Assembly (NCBI GenBank): GCA_965153455.1
Contig: OZ234496.1
Location: 8,269,863-8,333,862, forward strand
Reading direction: 5' to 3'
Length of the DNA stretch: 64,000 bases
Origin: Sphagnum compactum
Taxonomy: Eukaryota > Bryophyta > Sphagnopsida > Sphagnales
Position numbers and translations under genes: made by a program. Below are positions 23,191 to 37,375 of the stretch, one piece after another (the first letter of the stretch is position 1; every line of letters begins with the position of its first letter). Under the pieces are notes generated by a model. The model was not told where the DNA came from. It made no database searches and saw only the letters and a program-made list of their open reading frames with translations.

Positions 23191-23631
23191 TAATTAATAG
23201 GACAGGTGAGTAATTGTTATATACCCTGGAGAATTGGAAATTAAAGAAAATAAGGAAAGCTTGGTGCTTGGTGATGCTACAAATATAGCAGGTAGCAAAA
23301 CGAGAGGTGGGTCAAAATCCCACATAGAGAGGCCAGGTTGAGCACTGAATAATAATAATACCAACCCCAAAAAAAGTGAGCCCCACTGTTTTTTGTTTTC
23401 TTTATAAAGTGTGCAGTATTCAACACAAGAGATCTGTGGTCCTTTATTCCAGCAATGATCCGAGGTTGCCATGGTTAGGTTCCGACTAGAATGTGTCGCC
23501 TTGAATGTTTCCCACAACACATGGGAAAACATAATATGGAAAACAAATGAATCCAACACTTGGGTGGGAGTGAAACACCTCTTCTACAAATTAATGGTTG
23601 AAAATAACACCAGCCACCAATAAATGAAATA

Positions 23632-23670
23632 AATGGATGGATGGATGGATGGATGGATGAAGTGGATGGG
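23632..23670 (+). repeat. (ATGG)n microsatellite
   Basis: About seven near-perfect ATGG units followed by a slightly interrupted tail. Confidence 0.8.
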
Positions 23671-24451
23671 CGAGGCACCTAAACCAACTCCATGGGATGC
23701 TATATCAAGAGATACTTTTACTATGTCCAAAACAATGACATGGGTGGCAGACCCACCGCCCAACTACTTATTATTATATTGCTGCCATTTGGAATATAAT
23801 AACAACAAAACTTTATCATATGACCAAAATCCTGATCTGGATCAAAACTGGGTACTGACAACAATTGAGAACAAAGCTCCCTCTCTCCCATAATCCATGC
23901 AAAAAAAACTAAAATAAGTGTGGTAAAGCACCGGGGTGGCTGGCGGAATGCCCAAAATAAGGAGCCCAAGATAAAGAGGTATTTGAGTCTGGGCTCCCAG
24001 TTTGGGATCATTCCCCCCACTGGTGGGCTTTCCGGATCATAAAGGTGTAAGAGGGGGGGGGAGTTTTCACTCACTAATTGGGAGTGAGAGGGATCTTATG
24101 CCTACTCCTATTCGGAATAGGAGTGGGAGGGATCTTATGCCTACTTTTGTGAAGATTATATTGTGCCTTCCAAACACTTAGGAAATGTCTTTGAGCACCT
24201 TGGGTGTGAGGATGTAGAATGCATACAATGAGGAGGATACCGAGAATAAAGCCACTTCTCTCCCATCATAAGTGCAACAATGAAGTCAACATATTAATAA
24301 AGCGTATACAGAATTGCAGTGTTCAGCACCATGTTGTCAAAAGCATCCCATATTCAGCATCCCATTTATCTGTTTGTGTAGTGCACTTTCCATACTAAGT
24401 CAAAGATAGATGGCCACCAAACAAGCAAGGACAACACATGATCACACTTGA

Positions 24452-24453
<2 letters not shown>

Positions 24454-24487
<34 letters not shown>
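24454..24487 (+). repeat. (TC)n microsatellite
   Basis: Uninterrupted CT/TC dinucleotide run of about 34 bases followed by an A-rich stretch. Confidence 0.85.
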
Positions 24488-24488
<1 letters not shown>

Positions 24489-25540
24489 AAAAAAATAAAA
24501 AATTGGGTGCATCAAATTGTCATCCACATGTTTTCCAAAGAAATCTCACACATCTCTTTAGCCACGACGATGTACTACAAGTCAGAAGAGTAGTTGGATG
24601 GGTACTAACTAGGTTGAAATCTTGGTATATATAGTAGTGATATTGATGTTGGTATCAAAGAACCAACCCATACTGGTGTGACCCGAGGCAATATCAGCCT
24701 CATGCCAGCACCCTAGAGGTAATACAAGTCTAATGCTAGGTCTATATTCAATTTTAGGTATTTACTATATGCTTGCCACACACAAGTCAAAAATCAGCCT
24801 TGAACCCTAATACCAAGACCAATTGTATGGGGGCTAAGGCACCTTTGTAAAGGGTTTACCCTCAATTCTTAGGGCATTATTATGCCTTGACAACAGGGCC
24901 TTCCCCTATCCATAAACATCCCTTGTTAGGACCCTTTTTATTATTAATTAATTTCACCACAAGGGAGGTCAAATAAAGGCTGATGAAACAAAGGGTGATG
25001 ATGAATCAGCAGTGGTTTTCACCACCATGGCTGAGTCCTGGGGGTGAAAAGTATAATTATAAAATAAAATAAAATAAAAGAAGGTCCCATTGGGTGTTGT
25101 GGAAGGGTAACCTGGCTATTGGTGCAGGGACAACAGCTGCCATGGCTATTGTGGGCATTCAATAGTGATCACCCAAACTATATTCTCTGGCCTATAAAGT
25201 TCAGGCATTGGGGGAGCATCTAATTTAGAATAACTGGGTTTGGTTATTCCTTTGCCAAACCCAGCAAAGGAAATAGCCAACCCAGTTTGATGAAAGTTTG
25301 GGTTGGTGTTCCTACTAAGCTCTAAAGCAGCGTTCACACTTGATGTTTGGATCATAGTAGAAACCCTAAAACCGGGTTAATATTGATCCAAGTACCATGT
25401 GGCAGATTTATGCTTACCATTCAACTTTTGCAATTTGGGAAGTTCATTGTGTCCCAATACTCCACAAATATGTTGATGTTATAAATGGTACATTTGAGAA
25501 ACTCATCTCTTGGTCCATAGGAGCAAATATGCATACATGT

Positions 25541-25640
25541 TGTGATGGAAGAATAGCGCAATAGAGTGCGCTACCCAATGTACATGTTACTACACCCATA
25601 TTTGAATCTCTCAATTTCTCACCCCTTTTTTTGTTAGTTG
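25541..25640 (+). mobile_element. possible SINE fragment
   Basis: An A-box-like tagcgcaatagagtgcg is followed by a B-box-like atatttgaatctct at pol III spacing. Only the promoter-bearing part is recognisable; no tail was delimited. Confidence 0.3.
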
Positions 25641-27835
25641 ATGAGGGTTATGCTTTATTAACTAGATCATGACACTATTTGAAGTGTAGTGGAAGGCTTG
25701 CTTGTGAGGGTGTCCCCTAATTTGAGGGTTGTAACTAGTGTTGGGTGGATATCATTTTTTGTGATATCTGTTGGATAGGATATCCGGTCAAAATTATTTA
25801 TCCAAATCACATATTAGTTTTCAAAACAAATTTTCCAATTTAAACATCTGAGTTGGATATCATATTTTCATGTTTTTTTATTCAACCAATATATCAATCT
25901 ATCAAATATATGTTGTTATTCATCAATCGGATATCAATTCCATATATCAACAAATTGGATTTCACATATTTTGTAAGAAAAACGCCATTATCACTATAAA
26001 AAAGAAAAGAAAGTAAATATCAAAGTGAAGAAAAAAAAGAACAATAAGATATAAAAATAATTGTTTAATGTTCGCAATTTCATCTCTATCAAAAGTTCCC
26101 TCAAACTCGTTCAATTCCGCGTCTAACTCTACATCAATCTCTATGAGTTCGACCAAATTATGGGAAAGGAACCTACCCCAAGGTCATTTGACCAACTTTT
26201 GCTCACAAAAATGAATGTTGCTAAGTTATATGTCTACAAACAACATCTCCTAAAAATGAGTGTTTCTAAGTTATATGTTTACAAACAACATTTCCTAAGG
26301 TTTGTAAGGATATTAGCCATAGAAAAAATCTTTTCTATCTCCATCTAAGATCTAACTATGCCCAAAATTTGGCAGGCTAAAAAGGCAATTGCAAAAAACA
26401 TTGACTCATATTTAGCCCACCAATCCAAAGGGCATTTGATGTCCTTTATATCAAAATATCTCTTAAATAGATTTAGTTTTCACCTCACTAATTTTTTGGA
26501 AGGCTCACTTGTTTTCAAGGTCATTTCAAAAATGTCAAGATTGAAATCTTCATCACTTGCTCTTTCACCTGGGTATCTTTTATTCAAGTGCATGTGGTGA
26601 TGAATATATCCTTAGATCAAAACTAACAATTTCATTATGAAGAGAATTGTGTGATTATTTATTGGTAAAAAATTCATTTGTTAGTAATAATGGATTTTTG
26701 AAGTTGAAAACTATGGACTATTCATCTAATTGGAACATCACAAAATGAAAACAATATATTGATTCACTATCCAAATTTGTTATCGGAACTCAATATATAA
26801 TGTAATACAAGATGATAAATTCATATGAGGAATCTTTTTATTTGAAAACCTTAACCATTTAATAGTTAGGGACTTTTGAATGGTTAAAATTTGACCATAT
26901 TTTTATGTATGGACTTATAGGGAGTGTAATTTCTACCGCTATTGAGCCATTGTACCATGCATTCACCCATTTGACCCCATGGGTTCTTTAAACTCAAATT
27001 TGATTATCAAAAGTTTTGAATTAAACAAGATTTATATCATGCACATATTATTATAAAGTAATACACATTAACTAAAAATATTGAATCCCTTGTATCAAAA
27101 ATTCATGGTAGCTTAAGACTTTTCACACATTGAATTCTTCCAATTTTAATAGAAGGAAGAAATATATGTTTTCTCCTCAATGTGACCCAATATCAACATT
27201 CTTATTGATTCGCACAACTCAAAAAAATCTCAAATTTCTTTTGAAAATTGAGAGATATTACAATAATTACATGATTTCTTTTGATTTACATGTGTAAGCA
27301 AATACCTATGGTTGGAAGGATCCTCTTTTAATCAATATTTTCTTCAAGCAAGGGGTTTTGATTACATTTCAAAAAATACAAGTCTCTTCCATTGTAAGTA
27401 GAAAGTCACATGTGGGGTTGGTTACGTTTCTATGTGCACTTGTTACAGATCTACCTCCCATTCTTATTTTCAAATTATTACTTGTTGTTAATAGTTAAAT
27501 TTTGATCTTTGTTGTTGGCCTTGTTATAAAAATTTGACAATTGATAATTACTATAAGTTTTACATAATGTCTCTTTACATTTGCAGTTGTTCCAAATTCC
27601 TTGTGGTTGTGTTTTTTTTGAACAAATTTTTGGCCGATTTACATAAATTTTTTAACTAATAACTCACAATAAGATTCTTATGGCCACCACACATGGACTT
27701 TGTAAAGAATTGGTAATTTTTTTCTAATGTAAATGGAGGGCACCAATTTTAGTAAAAATTTTCTTACAAAAGAGAATGGCACCTTCTATCTAAGGTTCCC
27801 CCAAAATGAGGAACCTTACTTGTTGGGTTAATCAT
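25641..27835. other. AT-rich spacer, no gene seen
   Basis: Contains GATATCC-rich sequence (25750-25950) and the 45-bp duplication listed separately. The two adjacent plus frames at 26160-26348 and 26358-26600 have no recognisable domain and I do not call them genes. Confidence 0.5.
26207..26298 (+). repeat. 45-bp tandem duplication
   Basis: Two units with a 45-bp period, each containing ctaagttatatg, tctacaaacaacat (or tttacaaacaacat) and tcctaa. The multiple-of-three period keeps a short frame open and yields a 15-residue repeat, but no protein family is apparent. Confidence 0.7.
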
Positions 27836-28092
27836 CACAAACTTGTCCTCTCCATGTATTTGTGTTTTTACAACATTTCAACAATGTGTTCAAGGTTAAG
27901 TGCTAACAAAATGTTGATGCAATCATTGATATGGGATTTTGTGTTACCATTCTAATACATTGTGATGATTGATCATTGTATTCCAATGCCATTACAACGT
28001 CATATCGATGATTGATCAACACTTCACTAGCACTTAACTTTGAACACATTGTTAAATTGTTGTAAAAGCACATATACATGGAGAATTTGTGT
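27836..28092. mobile_element. MITE C with ~90-bp inverted arms
   Basis: The left arm (from cacaaacttgtcctctccatgt) and the right arm (ending acatggagaatttgtg) are inverted repeats of one another over about 90 bp, including caatgtgttcaaggttaag on the left and its complement on the right. The centre is short. A single-arm relative is at 4526-4640. The superfamily is not assigned. Confidence 0.65.
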
Positions 28093-28823
28093 AATATTTT
28101 TTTTCTAGCTTTCTCAAATTTATCTTTTCATGCTAAAGTTATCTTTCCAAACAATTTTGGAACACATATTACACAAAGTTCAATCATGTGATACTCAAAT
28201 GCATAACAATTATTTGATATAAAAGAAAAAATTTCCCAACCACATAAAGACCTCAAAGGTGGCAATTTTAGGAATTGGGGTTCCATTAATGGCTCCCATT
28301 TCACATTGGAACATTCATTTTCAAAACAACCCTTTATGGGCCTACACATGATGGATACCAAATATTTCAATGACATACCTCATCAAAACATGAAGGCCAC
28401 TTAACTAGTGACTCATGCATGTTCATAATTATATTTGATAATCGTAGTGACTAGCACCCACTAGGGCACCATCCACTAGATGCCCATTACTTAGTTGCAA
28501 ATGAACTTCAACTGAGTATTTGATTTCACTTGGGTAATCAACTATGTGCAAAAATAGGTTTCATATATAGGTAGATAGATAAAAAAGTAGGTAATTACTA
28601 GGTAAGTAAATGGTTTATACATAAGTAAGGGTTCTTTTACTACCTACTAATAGGGATGTTTTTTGTGGGTTGTTAGTAAGTAGGGAGAAAAAAATGCAAT
28701 TGAGCTAACCACCATGGTTAGCTAGGGAATTGAAACCCAATAGAAAACTTTTTTTGGACCACTTACCATCCATCCTTCATGGTGCACTAGTGGGAGTTGG
28801 TTGACTATGGGTAGATTTGATCA
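28093..28823. other. AT-rich spacer, no gene seen
   Basis: Contains TAGG/GTAA-rich low-complexity sequence at about 28560-28690. No coding sequence is supported. Confidence 0.5.
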
Positions 28824-28977
28824 CATTACAACAAAAGGTGTCCCTGTATGCCAAGTGATTTCACTAGATTTTGAGTGAATTCATTAGTCTTAGTAAACGG
28901 GGACTAGTTGGAAAGTAGTGAATTCACTGGTCTAATGAACAGGGACTAGTGAATTGCACCCACATTTTGTAGTAGTG
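28824..28977 (-). mobile_element. CACTA-like MITE, copy 2 (154 bp)
   Basis: Same length and orientation as the copy at 77-230 and clearly alignable along its whole length. The ends are cattacaacaaaaggtgtcc and acccacattttgtagtagtg. No coding capacity. Confidence 0.65.
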
Positions 28978-30724
28978 CCACATTATTTTGGATTGTGGTT
29001 TGTATGGATATCTATTGACAATTTGTTAAATTGTTTTGCGTTTTTTTTAAAAGTAGCTTTAGAGCAAAAAAATGTTTAGTTTTCCTTGTTGTGATTACAT
29101 TTGTAAGGCCTTTAACTAGGGAATATGTTAAATACCCCTAACAAACTTTATGGGCGTTCATGCAATACAACTAAAGTCAATGTGTTTCCTACGTAGCTCT
29201 ATTGGGTGAAACCATGGTTAGGTGGCTTAAAAGTGGTGTTTGAAAATCCATAATCTAACACTAGCGATTGTTTTTATAGTTTTAACAATTATCAAACCAT
29301 AAATCCTATAATTATCCCCTATGATTTTAATCATAAATATTAAGAAGCCAACCTATGAATATCCCTAAACATGTGATTGATAAAAAAATCCATGCAAAAG
29401 ATTAAAATGTTTAATGTGAAATGGATTCTCAAAAATAAAAATTTACAACAATCATGTCATTTGAAACTTTTAAAAATTTAAAAATATATATTAAGAAAGT
29501 TTCAATGCACTTCACTAATAAATTCCTCATTTGATGATGCTTTATTTTTTAATTTTAATTTTGACACTACTTTGACATTTTCTTTGAATCCACAATTTTC
29601 AACTTTTTGTGTGACAAATATTGTGTTGGCATTTCAAAAGTTCATTACGAATCCATAGTCTTCTTAGAATTCATCCAAAATTTTTATAATGAATCCCATT
29701 AAATTCTATAACAACATGAATAATTAAAAAATTGATCATGTTAATTTTGAATGACTTTAAATTGCATGTTTGTATGTAATTTAGAATTATTAAAAGTGTG
29801 ATAGTCTAAATTGTCCACCTATTCATGCTTTCACCCTATTGCATGACACCCGTAAAGGTTCTAATTTCACTAGTTTCAACATGTTGGTGTGATATATAGG
29901 TTTAAAACTAATATCAACAATGGTATCAATATTTGTATTGAAGACTAAACCTATCATGGGATGAAAAGGAGTATGTTAAAGGGAAGAAACCTTAGGCTAG
30001 TTAGTGCCATAGGTATCCTAATAATTAGTAGTTACTAATGGTGAACTTATTATCCCTTACCAAAGGGGTGAAACTAATGGGATTAAATAGTTTATGTTAA
30101 TGAATGGTTGAATGTAATCCACCCAATCATCTTGGAAATTTAAGGAAGGGATTATAATAAGGACCCTATTTTCATGAAGTCAATGTGGGCCTTGTGTGGC
30201 TTTGTGAAGGAGGATTAGAAGAGGATTTGAAGGATTTATATAGCATTCGACAAGCTTGTAGTTGGGAGTTGGAATAGAGAACTTTCTTGGAGAAGTGTGT
30301 GGTGTAACATTAGAGAGGAAGGAGTAGTAGTTGGAAATGTATTTGTACTTGTGTGTTATCTTAATGGAAAATGGTTGAAGAATCTTCATGTGTTTTGTGT
30401 GAGTTTATTTTATTAGGATATGTGAAAAGTAATATAGTTTAAGCTTACATAATGTGTTGCTATATTTTTCATGATAGTTTTGTGTTACTTTTACGAAAAG
30501 GAGTAAGAATATATACTAAGTTTTAGGTTCTGGAGTAGAAAGTTATTGGTTGCCACAGGAAGGTAGCAAACAATATGTGGCAAAAGGAAAAAAAAGAATA
30601 TTTGAAGGTTAAAGTCTACAAAATAAGTGGGACTACTATAGATGGTAAGCAACAACCATGAGTGGGTGTAGTGGTTATAGATGGTAGGCAACATTGGGAA
30701 GCCATTTCAAGGTACTACATATGG
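28978..30724. other. AT-rich spacer, no gene seen
   Basis: CpG-poor sequence without frames of note or recognisable repeats. Confidence 0.5.
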
Positions 30725-30728
30725 TAGG

Positions 30729-31670
30729 CGGTGTTTGACGCGCTCCCAAGCTCCTTGATAAACTCAAATATGAGTCTGGTTTGAAAACAACGGAAAAGTA
30801 AAAAGTTGGGGCACACTCCTTGGTTCGCAACACTCTGGGGGGTAGAGGGGCGTGCTAGAGCTCCGATATGGGACTAGGAAGAATTGACAAGCTATGAATC
30901 ACTCACACAGATCTGCACAAAACCAAACAACAAGTTGGTTAGTGTATGGTTGGAACATTTTTGGTGTTAGGATAGGCCACGGGCAACTTGGACTCACAAG
31001 ACTCACCACAGCCCGGACTCGGGGGAAGCCACCACTTTCCTCCATATAGTATATTTTGTGCCTGGCCATGGGGCCTACACCCAAATGGCTCTTTTGTCCC
31101 GAAATTCCCAAGTGGGAGTCCTGAAATTCCCACCGCTAAGTCTCTCGGGACTTTGGGGACTCATAACTCTGCGTATAGACCTCCGATTGAGATGAAGTGT
31201 GAAGCAAAGTTGTAGCCCTCATTGAAAGCTTTCCAATGGTATGCTGCACATTACCTGCACGCAAGGAAATCGAGTCGGTCAGGAGTCAAACTACCAGTTT
31301 GATTCATGGCCCTTCTTTTGAACATAACTTGTGTTAGAAGTGTCCAAATGGTTCATGTGATCCCATTTTAGACATCTACGTTCCAAGAGATTTCCATTTA
31401 TATAAGGGACTCTTCAATCCATTGAATTTTGACCCCTGTAATCGATCTCTAAAAATTTGAGAGTCCATCGGGACTCCAACTCCCAAAGTGGGAGTTCCCT
31501 TGGGAGTGTGAGGGGACATTCCCTCACACTCTCCTACACTCCCGGGAGCACAAGATGTGGCTCCCAGGCTTCGCCTTAGTTGCAAGCCCAAGGCTAGGGT
31601 TGCGACAATGTCACCAAAGGGTTTGTAAGTCTTGTTAAGGTGGGACAATTATGGAAGGCTTGCAAACCCA
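30729..31670. mobile_element. possible solo LTR or LTR-retrotransposon fragment
   Basis: A GC- and CpG-richer block starting tgtttgacgcgctcccaagc. It contains phrases common in plant LTR elements, such as a cataactctgcg...gacctccgattgagatgaa stretch and a gaaagctttccaatgg stretch, and a tatataaggg box near 31394. No matching second LTR, primer-binding site or pol gene was found in the window, and the edges are approximate. Confidence 0.3.
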
Positions 31671-34514
31671 CTGGGGCAACATTCAGAGGCATTGAAGGTA
31701 TTGCAAAACCCTAAAAAGTAATTACTCCTTAGTTATTTTCATTTCACATGCTTATTTTTTATACTTTCTTCTTTTGGCACTATTGGAGGAGCCTATAGAT
31801 GGAAGGTATGTCTTTAGATAATAGACCTTACATTTTATTCGTTTTTGGGTGAATTCTTACCTATTACTTGAATAGTTGTAATAGAGTAAGCAAATGATGG
31901 TAGTTTCTTTTTGGAATATTAAGGTGTTAACCTTGTTCCCTTGCCCTTACTTCGTTGAGGATGGCAATGTTCGAGTTGGGCCACAATGTCACCCTTTTAC
32001 GGAGTACAGTAAACATTACTAGATGAAGACTTAATGAAAAGTGGATAGCTACCAAATGCAAAAAACAACAAAAGAACTGTTAGTTAATAATTGTTTTCTT
32101 TACATTTTGTGGATGTGGGTGTTATGTGTTATTTTTTGCAGGTTAATTACCTTAGAAGGTTTGTGGTGTGCATTTGCATAACAAAAGGTTAGATGACAAA
32201 GTAGTTAGTTTATGTTTTAGTGTTCTTAATGCATTTTGGCTTGATGGTGGGCTCAACAATTCTTTGATGATTGATTCCATGGGGAATTGGCAAACACAAT
32301 TGTATAAAAAGGCAGGTTATGTGCAAGCTAAACATTTTCTCTCTCTTTTGTTTTTGAATTGGATTGTGGTAGAATGGTTAACAATTAAATTTGTTTAAGG
32401 ATTGGTTTGAAAATAATGATTGAGTGGGAAGAATGCTCCAATTAAGATTTCTGTAGTCTTTTGTTCAAACTATCTTCCATTGCATATTAGGGCTAGAAAT
32501 TAGGAGTTGTTCTATAAACCAAGATATGAATAAAAATCATAATAAATGGTGGTAATGATGAAGAACTATAAGGGACAATCATGGATGGTCTAAAGAAAGC
32601 ATCAACTTGAGTTGTGAGGGGGTAATGGGGATGTACATTCGAGAAATTGAGACTCAATAGTTTGGCAACTTCGAGGATGTGGGTGTTGCTTTTATTTAAG
32701 GGTGGGAATTTGGGAAAATATACAAGATGTAGACATTCGTCTCATTACTATCAAAATGCCTGAATGAACTTGTTGGGTTTAGTGATTGGGATGGTATGTG
32801 CCAAGGTTGAATGCTATGTGAGATCAAGATAGCTTGACAAAGAGTGATCCAGAGGGATGTGATCCACCTACACTACAATTATTTCATATTGAGGAACAAA
32901 ATGTAGACTATAATAAAAAATCATGAACTTGGTCCCCATTAGTTGTTACTTTTGAAAACAATGTTTAGTTCATGTTGTTGATGTTATGAAATAATGGGTG
33001 TGTTGTTCATGAAGTAAAATTGGATGATGGTAGTAGTATGATATCCAAAACAAATGTCTGCAGTTTTAAGTTATAGAAATGTTTATATTAGCCTCCTTTT
33101 TTGTCACACTATTTAATCCATTTTTTTGTTTTTGACAATATTTGATTTGATTCCATGTTGGCCAATACAAGTTTTGAAGAAACCAAAGATAGATTCTAAT
33201 GTCTATTAGATTTTAGATATTAGTTTTTATATTCATACTAAAGAGCCATCCTCCTAGCTCCCTTGTATGAATCCCATCTATAGTTAATTTCAAGAAACCC
33301 TAAACCCAACTAACCGTTATCATCATATATGTATAGCTATTATATATATTTATTGAGTGCCAAGCTGTTAAACCTTAATAACCACTGTGTGCATTCAAAC
33401 CAAAAATATAATAAAAACCTTGCATGGACTTTTGATTCCTGGCCTTTTGATTTCATATGTATGTGATGATTTTTTTTTGGAATATATTTGTTTTTATCTC
33501 AATAAAAACATTAATTTTTTGGGCTGATACTTTCTTTTGCATCTTATTTTAATTTGGATAAACCAATATCAAGGCAAGCTGGATCCAAGGGGAGGGTCCA
33601 ATTGTTTCTAGTATCCAAACAAAATTTAAACCCCTCCTATTGGTGCATCTAGCGCACTCAAATCGTCAAAAAGTTATGGCCCCCCAAAGTAAAGGGGGTT
33701 AATAACTCAAAAAAAAAAACCACTGAACATTACAAAGGCTGATTCTCGAACACCACAAAATATCCTTGTATGTTGCTCTATTATTATTAGAGTTCGAAGA
33801 TTATTTGTAGAACTTTGGGTGGCACTCCTATAGCACCTTAAATTGTTTAAAATGAATAAGAAATTAAAAAGTTATGAGGCTTGAAAGTAGGAGGGGTCAA
33901 AATGAAGAAAAATGAAAAAAAAAAAAACATGTTTTGAAATTCAAAAAACCATATTTTCTTTACAACTCATTTTTGGCTTGTCCTTTGGCTTTGCAATTCC
34001 AAGATGATTTGTAGAGCTTGAGAAGGCGCTCCTATAACATTTTAAATCACTCGATATGGAGAAGAATCGAAAAAGATCTGCCAAAGTGTTTGATCACAGG
34101 CAGGCGATTGGTGATGGGTCAGTTTACCCTAACTCACATTCATCTGATCTGGTTCCCAAGAGTGTTTTTGGTTCACTGAGTTCCAAAATAAAAATTTCTT
34201 GAAATTTCTAAATTTGAGGAGGGGAGAACAATGCCAAATAGTCTTGCATTATTTAGACACACTGCATATCACCAAACTTTAGGGCAGGCAATCATCGATA
34301 ATAATGTCTAACAAATTTCTTGAACTTGAAACATTGCAAACACAACTGATTTTGAGAAAAATCCACATTAATTGAAAATAATTATAATTACTTTTAATTG
34401 AAAATAACTTTAATTAATTTTAATTGAAAATGGTAAAGGTACTAAGGGAATACTTTGTATGTGTTACCTTTAGGCTCTCTCACATGTGTTTTCTTTTTAA
34501 AGGAATTTTTGTTT
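31671..34514. other. AT-rich spacer, no gene seen
   Basis: No recognisable coding sequence. Several A-runs and weakly repeated phrases about a gcactcctatagcacc motif occur (33820-34040), which suggests old repeat debris. Confidence 0.5.
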
Positions 34515-34712
34515 GCGGCCAAAGTGGTGATCATCCATAGGAAGATGTTAAAACTGTGACCATCATCTCTAAGAAGATTTAGCCAAATTGGGCTATAAAC
34601 CACATATGATGTACAAATATTTATTCATCCTTTCATTTTCTTTGGCTAAACACTGAAAACCAAATACAGAACTTTGATGATTTTTATTATTATTTATCAC
34701 TTCTGGTGACTG
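34515..34712 (+). repeat. dispersed repeat D, copy 3
   Basis: Preserves catccataggaagat, agatttagccaaatt, ctataaaccacat and actgaaaaccaaatac blocks. The left part carries a short internal duplication of the gaccatcat/ggaagat segment. Confidence 0.55.
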
Positions 34713-37375
34713 GGTTTTATGTGAAATGTGGGCTTTGAAAAGTGTGGAATCAAGTCTAGGGTCCAAAATTGGCAAACTCATTCAAAATTTGTATAAGCCA
34801 TATAAATGATAGATATCCCAAGAATGTAATGTGCCTTGGTTTACTATGGGCACATTTCCATGAGTGCCCACTATTTGTATTTTCCCTACCCAAATAGTTA
34901 GGGTTTTTATCCATAAAATTCACAAACCCACTCTCTATTTGCGTGGGTTCAAAGTTATATGGGTAAAGACCTATGTGATTTGTTGGCCTTGCCTACCAAG
35001 GTAAAAATATTGTGTTTAGATTCATTATAGAGTATAGTAGCTTAAGGGGTTTTGGCTCCTAGGTAGTAGGTCTTATTTTTATATGAGGATTTTTGAAAGA
35101 TAATATTTTGGCTTGTGTTGAAATTGGAGATTAGTTATAGAGTTATGATATCTTGAAAGATTTTGGTTTCTTCTAGAGGATTTTTTTGAAGATTATATTT
35201 TTGAGTGGTTTTGAAATATTTGAATTTTCATAATTCTTCTTTTGCCTTAAGATATTTTTGATGTAAATGGCAAGGCCACATAGTGTAAGGTAGAGCCCCC
35301 TCAGCTATGGCCCTTGGTTTGGGAGTGGCCGACGGCCCAACCCTGGGGCTTTACCTTACACTACGAATGTGGTTGATGAATGACCCAGCTTCCTAAAGAC
35401 AGGTAGAATAGACTAAGTACAATTTATTGTAGACTCTAAAGCTCACTTTATTTGTAGTTCCAATGAATAAGGCTAGTTTTCTAAAGAGCTCTGCCCACAA
35501 AGCAAACTTGCACAAACTGGAAATTTTAGGATCCCCTGAACATGGTAACAAGATGTTCATGGCCACCCAAATATTTGGAGGTCACTTTGGTCCACAACCC
35601 ACCATTTCTGACACCAGGACCCTTGTGATAACATGGTTCACACTTGCAATCATCCAATGCAATAATGCCGGAGACTCTGTGTAGTGTGCACTATCTTCAA
35701 TGTGTTCCTAACGTATTTAAGTAAGAACATATTAGGGTGATTGATTTATGAGACAATGGACACTTTTTTCCTCAAGAATCCCTTCTTTTGAAGTTATTTG
35801 TTTCCATGGTGTGAAACATACCTTGACTTCATGGAGGTGTAGGATGGTATGTAGATGAAATGCGGCCTTTGAAAACGTTGCTTGTGATTGCTTAAATGAG
35901 ATCCATAGTCCAAGGTGACATGTATTTGGACAGTGCAGTTGTGTTCTCATCCAGAGGGATGCAAAGGGTCAATCAAAGTGATGCTGAAACAAAATGTGAA
36001 TGTTGACTCGTAACAAAAGCCACTTGTGAGAGAGTACCTCTCAAGACTACCATATATGCAAAAGAAGATACCAAGTTGGGAATAATCCGAGGATAGGTAG
36101 ATTTTGACTTTGGAGTCACCAAGGCTTTTTAGGACGGGTGAAAAGTCCCCAAGTGCATACCTATCATGTGGGGAACGATGCAATCTTTCTCACCTGTGCT
36201 ATGAAAGTGGGACCATGGTAATGTAGAATGCAAAAAACTTCTTTGAGATTGCTTGTATATTTCAAAGGTACCTTATATTCTTGAATACTCCTCTTAGGAA
36301 AAAAGACGGATATTATGCCTATGTTCACCTATAACTGGGCATGAAACCCCTCCCACTCTTGAAGGAGTAACCTTAAGAACCTCCCCCTTGTAACCTTAAA
36401 CCTTGCATTGTCATCCACAAGAGGAATCTCCAAGATCTGGTGACTTTGGCACATTTTTTCACAAAAATCTATGTATGATTTACACTGGATTTTCTTTTGT
36501 CATTGAGTGGGAAAATTTGGCTCAAAAAACAACTGCTCAATGACATTGTCATTCTGTGACATACCAAGTCAACAGAAACTAAATTTCCAAAGTTGAGCTG
36601 CACAATGCCTCACTGCCAATCCAACATGAATGTCTTTCTTCAATCCCATTGTTTAAAAGAAAAAAACATAACTCATGGAATTGGGTGTAAGGAAGAGGAT
36701 CTTACCTTCTCGACAGGCTCTCTCTCCAAGTCCCATTCTAAGCTAATCTGACCACTAACCATGCCTTACATGCCTGTCGCCTTTTCCAAGCTTCTTCATA
36801 CATCCAAAAACTCATGCACAAAATCATGAATAATGCCAACAACAGTATGAACTGTTGTAGAAAATTCTTCAATTCATGTGGTTTCCAGAGTTAAATTGGA
36901 ATCACTGACATGCTATATACCGACCTGTATTCACACTCAAGCATTGGTTCAAAAGGGCTGTGCTATCCAATATTTGTACTGGCATCAGGCTTAGTAAAAG
37001 GTTTAGAAATCTAATCAAAACCAGCCAATTTCGGTAGCAGCAACAAAACTGCAGCACAGGTGGTGATGAATAGCAACACAGTAATCTGGCCTTCATCACT
37101 ACCCACAACTGCAAATTCAAACAACTGGATAGAAGCAAAACCTGAGGATCCAGAAACTGAAAGCTCTTCCAGTCCAATGGTGTCAGCAAAGTAATCGAAG
37201 TTTGAAACTCAAATGACCAGGATTAGAGAATGTCCTGATTTTTTAAATGCAAGTAGGTCATTTATGGGGCCAAGTATGTGTCTTGGAAGTGCTTCAGTTC
37301 AGAATCTGAGCTTCACCCTTGTCCAAGAACTAAGCAGGCTTCTATATGCACCAATCGATTTACGCAATCTTGTTA
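34713..37375. other. spacer, no gene recognised
   Basis: Short overlapping frames on both strands, for example near 35463-36183, give no recognisable domain. A CTTACACTA-type inverted pair flanks a GC-richer block at about 35279-35365 (agtgtaaggtagagccc against ggctttaccttacact), which may be another small foldback element. Confidence 0.45.

Larger units (their letters stand above)
23191..25540. other. spacer with simple repeats, no gene seen
   Basis: Contains an ATGG microsatellite (23632-23670), a TC microsatellite (24454-24487), a 39-bp imperfect tandem duplication with a 21-base palindrome (24081-24150), and a possible decayed SINE at about 23262-23345 whose B-box-like word is gggtcaaaatccc. 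No coding sequence is supported. Confidence 0.5.

Noticed and set aside
26160-26600. Two consecutive plus-strand frames as a small transposase gene
   Set aside because: The first is explained by a 45-bp duplication and neither shows catalytic motifs of any transposase I know.
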